Shown: one piece after another, positions 55,171 to 64,000 of the stretch
Layout of the letters: each line of letters starts with the position of its first letter
Position numbering within the stretch: position 1 is the first letter of the stretch
Assembly (NCBI GenBank): GCA_003991915.1
Contig: RQTK01000002.1
Span: forward strand, 646,954-710,953
Direction: 5' to 3'
DNA from: Elysia chlorotica
Taxonomy: Eukaryota > Mollusca > Gastropoda > Plakobranchidae
DNA: 64,000 bases
Notes under the pieces: model-generated
Seen by the model: only the letters and a program-made list of their open reading frames with translations
What the model was told of the DNA's origin: nothing
Databases searched by the model: none
Made by a program: the position numbers and the translations under genes

Positions 55171-56315
55171 CGGAATTAAACTTAGTTCTCCGACTATGAT
55201 GTCTCTTCACTCTATAAGTTGGATGTTTATTCATTCCCTTTGTACTTACCATCTCATACTTTTAACAAGCTACACGGAAGGATGGGTGAACATATCAACC
55301 ATAACCAACGAATAAAGATTAACAATGTATTATTTCTTCAACCCCTTTTTTTAAAACTTTAGGACCGCTATATAATACTCCAGTAAATTGTTCATATACT
55401 AGAAGCAGAAATTAGAAATAATAATTATGTTAGTTGGTATAGCTTTGCGCTCATGTATACATACAATTCAAACAATGTGCTTATCTTTGCTGGCCCACAG
55501 TAAATTGTGGATTATAAAACGTTGCTGCGTAGAAAAATGGTCCGATAAAAATATTTCTAGTGCTGTAGACAACAGCCTTTTAAGAGGGCAAGTCAACCGA
55601 AAGACGAGACGACTATACGACTAAATAATACTGTTCTGCTAGTTTTGTGATCACAGCTATGATTATGAAGGCTTAGTCGCATTCCATAGAAATCCACAGT
55701 TGGATCGGAATAAAGAGAAAAACAGCAAGAAATCAAAACAAAACAAAACAAAAACAAATCATGAGTCTCACAATAACTAACACTGCTACTTGGACTTAAA
55801 TACAACTTACTGTTTGTTTCTCTTAAGTTAGGTATTGAGCCTGCAAGGTCTGCTGTCTATTTGTCCGTCTCTCTCTCTCTCTCTGTCTCTCTCTCTTTCT
55901 ATCTCTTCTCTCCAATGTCTTTTCCTACTCCCTTTTTGTATAATTATATAATTTGCTGACACCCTAACTCTCCTTCCACATCTATTTCTGTCTAGCTCGT
56001 CTCTGTCACCTGCTATGTGTTTTGTCTCAAATTATCGATTTTATATTATTGGCAACATAAAATAAGATTTCGAAATACTGATACTAAAAAGATGCAATTT
56101 AACGTTAAAGGGGCGATTCTTCATGACCGGTGAATTTAAATTGATAGTCTTTTAATGAAACAAATACATTAAAGAACCTGAAATACCTTGTTATCTCCTC
56201 AAACCTGAGAAATGAAATGCTCGAAATATGTGATCTACAGGAAAAGAGTACTATTAAGGTTGTGTGAAATTCTACACTTTGAAGGTCAAACTACACTGAA
56301 GAGGGCACTGGAGAG
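55171..56315. other. Intergenic sequence, no gene recognised
   Basis: Short frames only, with a small CT-rich patch at 55866-55910. Confidence 0.4.
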
Positions 56316-56436
<121 letters not shown>

Positions 56437-56947
56437 GGAGAATCTTTCAAAACAACATAATAATAGGCTACGCTATATAATATTCCCTCCGCTAACTACC
56501 TAAATCTTGTTTAGTAAGTGCAATGACCCTCTAAACTTATACCTCGAATTAATGGTACTTTAATTAAAATTGCAAACCCTACCCTAAGTTTTCGGTTTAT
56601 GCTTTCAAGTTCGATGTATATAATTATGCTTTCTATCCCTAGTCTCTTGTAGTACTCGACTTCTTGACAGCTCTCGTGGTCTCCAGACATGTATTTAACA
56701 GATTCTCGAAAACGAAACATGAGCCGTAAATCTGGCTCTTGGCAGTAGACAGTCACCAACATGAAGGCGATGCCTCTACGTTGCATTATTAAGTCAGAAA
56801 TCCCTCGGGAAAGAAGTCACAATTCTGGAATTCCTGGAATCCTATTGCGTTTCATGGGACAATGGGTGTATAACAATGTATCATGCACTGTCTTTGCCTT
56901 TAGTAACATTTGATGCATTTTAGGCCCTTTAGTTTTAGTGAAAATCA

Positions 56948-57015
56948 TGGCTGTACGGTGCCATCCAGTATTATCTTGGATTCGAACCACGAACCTCTTG
57001 CTAGCCAATCAGAAG
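56948..57015 (-). mobile_element. SINE head fragment, reverse
   Basis: GGATTCGAACCACGAACCTC (B box) with a weak upstream M1 trace. Confidence 0.45.
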
Positions 57016-57065
57016 CCCGAACCGACTCATGAGGCATTGACTGTTTAAAAAAATTTGCAGCACTT

Positions 57066-57160
57066 GGTTCTGGCGTAAGTGGTTGAGCGTCGGTAGAGCG
57101 TACGAATACACAAGGTACTACTACTAGCGGAGATTCGAGCCGCGAAATTATCGCCAGTCA
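57066..57160 (+). mobile_element. SINE-like tRNA head, forward
   Basis: GGCGTAAGTGGTTGAGCG and GAGATTCGAGCC resemble A and B boxes. No body block follows. Confidence 0.4.
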
Positions 57161-57274
57161 GTCAGGAGCGCTAACTTGTTTAATGCCATCAGGCTTTCAC
57201 TGTCTGGAACTGGTTGCGCCACTTAAAAAGCTCCCTCCCCAGTTTAATGTCTCTTTGCTTTCAAAAAAGTCCTG

Positions 57275-57442
57275 TACGGCAGTGGTAACCCTAGAGATAG
57301 GGTACCTACCTTGGTCGTGGTCAGTCCCATTAAACTGACACCAGCCAAACCAATAGAAATAAAAACGCGACCGCCAAAACCTCGGGGTTGGAACCACAAA
57401 CCTGCTGCGTCGGAAGCCGATGCTCTACCCCAAGTGTACCGT
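57275..57442 (-). mobile_element. SINE copy: head, M1 and part of M2, reverse
   Basis: The head CGTCGGAAGCCGATGCTCTA closely matches the reference head. M1 reads CCATTAAACTGACACCAGCC. Confidence 0.7.
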
Positions 57443-57940
57443 GACCCTTCAGCATTTAGAAGAAACTCTCTCTATATAATTTAAATTTAAATTTTTGAAG
57501 GCACACGTGTTGCCAGTTTATGAAAATCCTTTAAAAAAAAAAAAGAGACGCTGTCGAAAATTAGCCTGTTTTCTGGACGCATATAAATGTACTGAAATCA
57601 TGAGAAAACCAAGGAAAGCATTAAGTATTTCTATTTTGAAAGCAAAGTTGAATTTAGAAACAGATTAGTCCTAATTTTAAACTCTTACTATCATCAGTTC
57701 TACAAAACAATGCACTCTTATTGGTCACGAAAATGTTAAATTATTGTACTATTGAATGAGACGTTTTTGGGAACCTTTTAAACCTCATAAAAGCCTTACC
57801 ATGTCTATTTTGAGTCCTTTATCGGTTATTATTTCGCATAGATTTTACGTTCTGAATAGGAGCAATCAGAAGAGATTCTCAAAAAACAATCACGAGGAAA
57901 TATAAATGGGCTGTCCTGTAGAGGAGTATCTTCCGAACAA

Positions 57941-57941
<1 letters not shown>

Positions 57942-57982
<41 letters not shown>

Positions 57983-58060
57983 TGTATATTACTTACATTT
58001 ATTGTTTTTCTCTACCGCTTCTCTCTATACAATGAATCTCTAAATATCTGTTTGTAACTT

Positions 58061-58125
<65 letters not shown>
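57942..58125. repeat. Two (CT)n microsatellites
   Basis: CT blocks at 57942-57980 and 58065-58122 separated by AT-rich sequence. Confidence 0.95.
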
Positions 58126-58126
<1 letters not shown>

Positions 58127-58929
58127 TTCTCTCAATTACTTGATATGGGTTCTTGTAAATCTGATGTTGTTAAGTGATATAAGGTTTATAACTTAAGTTT
58201 TGAAATTACTTGTTATGAAAGCGGCTAATGCTTGAGTTGATATCGAATTTCGAATTTTATAGAATTAACACGAAGTGATTTTCTTTTTAGATTAAGGTTT
58301 TTAAGCAATGACACGATCATGCTGTTTGACCATCAATAGCATTGTCCAAAAAATAAGACAGTTTAGAAACATACATAATTATGTTTATAATATAATTATA
58401 TATTCATAATATACTATTTTATACAGTACTATATAAATAATAGTTAGTACGATTTTAAAAGAAAGATAAAAATAACATCACTTCGGACTCCATACAACAC
58501 AGATGCGCACGAGTTACCACTCGCCAGTGAATGGATATCTACCAAATTCAGATTCTTATCAGCTTTCGCCTATTACTATTGAAATGAACTGGTGTCTGGA
58601 TTCTGTTTTATTGCAGGTGAAATCTAGGGCACGTTTTGGCTCGACCCAAAGCAATATAGGGCAAACCCAAGAAACAGAACATGCGATTTTGTCACTTTCT
58701 TTTTTCTTTCCTCTTTTTATTCACTGTCGAATCCCTATCGTGTCAATCCCTTCTCTTGACCTAAAACCTCACTCACTTTCAAAATAAAAACGTTAACGAT
58801 ACGGCACCTAAAAACCCAACAAGAAATCTACCGTATAATTAGCTAGAAGCTGACACATGCCATACTAAACAATTATAATATATAATAGATGGTGTGAAAA
58901 TACTTTTCGCCGCTTTCAATATACGTAAA

Positions 58930-59037
58930 CAAAAGTTGTAGAGATTCATAAAACAGTTTTCTTTTTTTAATTAAGTTTGTTCAGATTGTCTAAAATTAGC
59001 CGAACTTTAAATACTATCTAATATTAAATTACACGTC
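58930..59037 (+). repeat. 108-bp perfect direct repeat, copy 1
   Basis: Identical over all 108 bases to 60166-60273 (CAAAAGTTGTAGAGATTCAT ... AAATTACACGTC). Flanks differ immediately outside. Confidence 0.95.
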
Positions 59038-60165
59038 AAACTTGCTGTATTTCAAAACTTAACATAATCAAAGTTGACCAACCATGCAAATATACTATGA
59101 ATACATAATCTTGTCATTAGCTTGTGCAAATCTTGTAAAGCCTTCCTAATATTTCTTTCACAAAAATGCGAAAATTCGCAAAGCGCAGAATGTTTAGAGA
59201 ATGACATCGCGGTGATCCACTAAAATTCCTACACCTAATGAAAACCTCCGTCTTTCGTAGCAAAAAATCCCGATAACCAGATAATCTTAATATATTACAA
59301 GCTTAGAGTTTAATACTCCTTTGTGTACCGGCACATTTTAATGGTTCGAATAACTAGTGAAGTTTATATGCACACTCACGAATTTACCCGATAATTATCA
59401 AAGGGAGATCACAGCGGAGAGGAGCCGCATTGTGGGAGTATGATCGAAGTGTCGCCTGTGGTTGGGGGGAAGGGGGAAAAGGGGGGGCGGGGGGAGGGGG
59501 TAAGGGGTGAGGTTGTTCTCCTACTCCCACTCCTCCTGAAGTTAGCGACACCATGTTGACACGCATTGACACCGGGGGTAAATCCTAGGGGCGAGTTGGG
59601 AGGTAGACTGGGGGATCCGCTGCCTGGCCTAGACGCCGGTCTCGTGTGTTTACTTGTTGGTTGCCCTTTGTGGACCAAATTAGATCTAGATCTAGAGACG
59701 TAGAAGGGTAGCACTAGGGTGGCGGACAATGACGAGAGTAGGAATTAGAGCGAAGAAAAAGAAAAAAAAAAAGAAAAAGAAGAAGAAAAGACAGCAATGA
59801 GGGCAGATAGATATAATTATTAAATTGGATACACATCAAAGTGATATAATAGAGATTAGATTTCTATATATATAATAATAAGAAGAATAAGATGAATAGA
59901 CACATAGAGGTACATATTAAAAAAAATTAGGTGCAGATTAAAAAAGACGATATAAAAGTCATCCAAATATATACACGTTAAAGACATAACAATTGCTCCC
60001 TTTCCATGATTACAAGCTTAAAACGCGGTCACGATTGATATTTTCCCCAATCCATACTAAAACAATTCGACACGCATGACAAAAATAACTACCCTATTCC
60101 TGTTCCACCAAACTACAATACTGAATATGGAAACTCGTCGTCATAATTGCACTAACGAAGCACAG

Positions 60166-60273
60166 CAAAAGTTGTAGAGATTCATAAAACAGTTTTCTTT
60201 TTTTAATTAAGTTTGTTCAGATTGTCTAAAATTAGCCGAACTTTAAATACTATCTAATATTAAATTACACGTC
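60166..60273 (+). repeat. 108-bp perfect direct repeat, copy 2
   Basis: Exact copy of 58930-59037, 1,236 bp downstream. Confidence 0.95.
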
Positions 60274-60932
60274 GAAAATCGGAGTCATATGGGAGCTCTA
60301 GACATTTCCGAAGGGTTGTTATGTGCTTCATATTCTGTGTGTAGATGTATAATTTATGATGGGGGCTTGATTTTCTTTAAGTCCGTAAAAAGGAAGAGAG
60401 AAATTTCGGGAAGTAATGACTATTATTATGTTATATAAAACAAATAGATGTATTGATAGAATAGAATAATAGACATACGGTATAATTAGCTTACAAGCTA
60501 GTTTGATAGGCAGTCATATAATAATACAATTTATTTATGTTGAAACAGGTTGATACTTAAATGCAACTATAAATACATCGTCGTATTTATGTTTCAACAT
60601 GTCTCGACATAATAAAACATTATTATATAGATCGATAATCACTCTGACAGAAAGATAGATAGATCGGCATAAGAGAAGTGTATGAGCGGATAAAATCCTA
60701 GCTACATAGACGCACCAAAAATAGATAATATGGACACCATCTGTAGTGGGAATATGGACGGGTATACAAAATACTTTAAAAGTTTAATGACGGATATTGT
60801 TAAGATGAACTCATGTTGATAGACGAGCAAATAAATCGATTGATCTTTCGATATATAAATGGATAGAGAGCGAGACGGGAAAAGAAATGGAAGAACATGT
60901 TTATATAGGTACATCGATAGATAGAGAGAACA

Positions 60933-61040
<108 letters not shown>

Positions 61041-61459
61041 ATATTTAGAGAGAAAGAATGGCTGTTTGATAGAATAATAGTTAGAGAAAGAGAGAGAGGG
61101 AGGAAGAAGACGAAAAATGAGAGAATGAGGTAATAAAGACAACTATACGAGACAGAAAGAATCAAAGAGAGAAAAGGGAGTGGTGAAGAAATTTAAAGGT
61201 AGAAACAAGGGGTATGAAAGGATAAAAAAGGACATCGATATAGAATATAATAGATAGATAGAAAGGTAGATAGATCGATAAACAGATAGATAGAAGGAGG
61301 GGGTTGGAGATAGAAAGAGAGAGTGGTTGAAATAAAAAAGAAAGAGAGATAGAGATAGGGATAGATTCAAATAGGGAGCGAAAGAGAGAAGAGAGATAGT
61401 GAGATGTATTATTGAGAGGAATATAGAAAATTATGATAGAGATAGATAGAAAGCGTGAC

Positions 61460-61461
<2 letters not shown>

Positions 61462-61512
<51 letters not shown>
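61462..61512. repeat. (GA)n microsatellite
   Basis: About 24 GA units. Confidence 0.95.
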
Positions 61513-61518
<6 letters not shown>

Positions 61519-61539
61519 TAAGAGAAGAGAAGAGTATCT

Positions 61540-63860
61540 TAACCTAAAAAGAAACCACAATTTCACTTTGCTCAATCCATACACGAGAAAGGATCGTCCC
61601 AGTGAAGCGCCACAAAAGCTGAACAAAGACGCCAAGTTCTGGTATTTGCCTTCTTCATTATCACAGGAATTTTGCCATTGAAATATTTACAAACTAACTA
61701 CCTCGTTAAAATTTTACGGTGGCATTTTAGCCTTAACACCGATCTGCAGAGAGCAGTCGCAAGATGTAAGTAAAATTGAAGCTTTTGTATTCAGGAAGTT
61801 ATGTTGTGGGAAAATGAAGCTTAGATAAACAGTTTGCTGAAACTTTATAGATTTTCTGCGGGAAGAAGTACTGAAATTTTCATTGCTACAAAAGATTTGA
61901 AGCAAACACTAACAATTATTTGTTACAGAAATGGAGCAAGTGTCACTGAGTTCAAGTTTGAAACCCATGGTTGACCTGGTGCAGTTCACTCCTTAATTAT
62001 GTTGTAAAGTGCGCAAAGACCCGATACATAGTTTGATTTCCAAGATAAGAAAGAACTCTTAACAAAACATTTCAATTTTCCGTGAAAAGTTGTAAGTTCG
62101 TTTTCTCAAAAGTTTAGACTACTGTACGTGTAGGCAACTTGTGGTATAAGAAATATAACTGAAAGTACATGTTCAAACAGTTTGTATGTTTAAACGGTAT
62201 CTATTACACATAATAATTGTATTGCAATGTAGTACAACCACTACTTCACTACATGCAAATGCAACGTTAGAAACGCATCCATCTTCATGAAACAATCAGT
62301 GACGGTTTAGTTTTAAAGTTTAATTAGGCTCAATCAAGTGGCGTTGTAGTTAGAGGCTAGGCATTCTCTCTTGAATTTGGACGTTCGAGATTCCAATCCT
62401 AGTTAGACCAAAAGCAAGATTGAGTGTTGGGAAAAATTCACACTTCACTAACAATTAAATGGAGAAAGAGGAAATAGGTACAACAACGGCGTCCTTCCGA
62501 AATTCTCAAAGAAGGTTTATCAAGTTTTGTGTATCTTGTAATACGCTTTCTGTAGATTACATTTTGTTTTGTTTTATATGTTAGTGCTAGCTATAAAAAT
62601 AAAGAAAGAAATAGCTATTTTAACTTTTTTGCCTGATTGTTTTTGCAACATGCTTGGGTCAGACAAATAATGACGTTAAACACCTTAAAATTAACTTTGA
62701 ATGGGTGGGTGCAATTACAAAACAACCAAATATGTAAAACCAGCACCGGATTTTTATCTCGTAATCTCTAATAAAAATGATCTCTCAAAATGTTTGTATA
62801 TATTTTTGTAAATTGTATTGCCTCTCTTATCTCTTAATCTTGTTCTAAAATTATACCCATAATGTTCTTTTTATTTTCACTTCCGCAATTTGCATAAACA
62901 AGTTTTTGAAATACAACTTTGTTTTCCCTTTTCAACCCTATTTAGACTATTAAATTGGTTCTATCAAAAAGCGCAGGCATTTGCGTTGGAGGAAAAACGA
63001 AAATCTCCCGCTGTTAACAACATCAGCACAAGGTTTAAAGATTGATGGTAATTTCTCGAATTCTACAGTAGAACTTAGAACTTCTTCCTTTTCATTTATA
63101 AGCTATCTTTGATACAACGAACTAATATTATACCCAATCTCGGACCCAACGAACGTTACATGTAGGCAGGCTAACAAAGTTACATACCAGACACTCTAAA
63201 ATTAGTTCAAAATTAGACAACCCCAAACCCGCCAACCCGTCGCTAAAGAACAGCAATTCTCCCGTTAGCTAGGACTGACATCATGTACATTAAAAGAATG
63301 TAAAAAATGACGTGTGTGTGTATAACTGTAGAAAAGAGGAGGACAGTGAAAGTTGTAGATAAAAGCTGAGTCTTTCATTGGCTCAACACCATTTAGAAAA
63401 AAACCCCATGTAATATGGGCCTTTAGAGGCCCGAGAGCCTGACATGTTTTCAACGAACCTTGCATCCTACGAACTATTGAAAATGAACGAGCTAGTTCGT
63501 TGAGTCCGAGGTATACTCGTTGTCATTGAGCCAGATGTCTATTTCTGGGTTAGCATTCAACTAGACACATTCTAAAATAATAATTATGATCATTTGTAAA
63601 AGACCTTCGGATCTTGTTCAGTTCTCCGCCAGCGAATAATGGATTCCATCAATACAATTTCGCGTCTCTATCCTCTCAGCGGGAAAATCATGCAAATTAA
63701 AGTTTATTTGAGAGAATAATACTATTATTTTTAAAAACTATTTTTGGTTTCTTAAGTTTGTTTTTGTTGCTGTTTTTTAAAACTCTCATAGCCTTGATAA
63801 AGCGAGAGAAATCAACAGGCAAAAACAGTATTGTAAGGATAGTTATAAATATAATATTAT
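61540..63860. other. Intergenic sequence, no gene recognised
   Basis: AT-rich with one tRNA-like SINE head (62336) and a (GT)4 run; no coding signal. Confidence 0.45.
62336..62410 (+). mobile_element. tRNA-like SINE head, forward, diverged
   Basis: GTGGCGTTGTAGTTAGAGGC and TTCGAGATTCCAATCC resemble A and B boxes of a tRNA-headed SINE. Confidence 0.35.
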
Positions 63861-63862
63861 TA

Positions 63863-63876
63863 TCTCTCTCTTTCTG

Positions 63877-63910
<34 letters not shown>
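63863..63910. repeat. (CT)n microsatellite
   Basis: CT tract just upstream of the SINE at the window end. Confidence 0.9.
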
Positions 63911-63913
<3 letters not shown>

Positions 63914-63956
63914 ATGCATTAACTATTTGTCTTTTTTTCTTTTCCTGTCTATTTTT

Positions 63957-64000
63957 CGGTAGCCCTGGGGTAGAACATCGGCTTCCGACGCAGGAGGTCC
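63957..64000 (+). mobile_element. SINE head cut by the window end, forward
   Basis: GGTAGCCCTGGGGTAGAACA and the following 20 bases differ from the 32414 reference head by one base. The element continues beyond the window. Confidence 0.75.

Overview
Genomic window from an AT-rich, repeat-rich animal nuclear genome. Genes have short exons separated by GT-AG introns. There are long GA/CT, CAGA, GATA, AAT and CTA microsatellites and many degenerate copies of a tRNA-headed SINE. A mollusc (gastropod-like lophotrochozoan) fits best; this is inferred from gene architecture and repeat style, not proven. There is no prokaryotic operon, CRISPR array or true tRNA/rRNA gene. Three protein-coding genes can be built exon by exon with matching splice phases. 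(1) Minus strand, 2.8-7.75 kb: a three-exon gene for an unrecognised 334-residue protein carrying four AHQPLW modules spaced exactly 26 residues apart. A dead mariner lies in its second intron. (2) Minus strand, 13.96-25.96 kb: DHX34, a DEAH-box helicase of nonsense-mediated mRNA decay. Three N-terminal and thirteen C-terminal exons are readable, but the exons for the RecA1/RecA2 helicase core are absent, and the flanking exons cannot be joined without a stop. (3) Plus strand, 29.6-39.3 kb: a ten-exon nucleoplasmin/nucleophosmin-like histone chaperone of 285 residues with acidic tracts and a short basic tail. DHX34 and nucleoplasmin are divergently arranged, about 3.7 kb apart, with a GA-CAGA-GATA composite microsatellite between them.

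Layout: 1-2.5 kb AT-rich intergenic; 2.5-7.75 kb gene 1; 7.75-8.95 kb CpG-richer upstream region; 9-13.9 kb repeats, including a 430-bp tandem duplication and an inverted-repeat element; 13.9-26 kb DHX34, whose introns contain several recent small tandem duplications; 26-29.3 kb microsatellites and SINEs; 29.3-39.7 kb nucleoplasmin; 39.7-64 kb gene-poor, with SINEs, two segmental duplications, a 108-bp perfect direct repeat, an imperfect hairpin and many microsatellites.

Most open frames over 60 codons are microsatellite translations (Leu-Ser, Arg-Glu, poly-Asn, Ile-Tyr-Leu-Ser) or antisense shadows and are not annotated. The strongest leads are the core-less DHX34 locus and the AHQPLW-repeat gene. 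No convincing new multi-gene system is visible.
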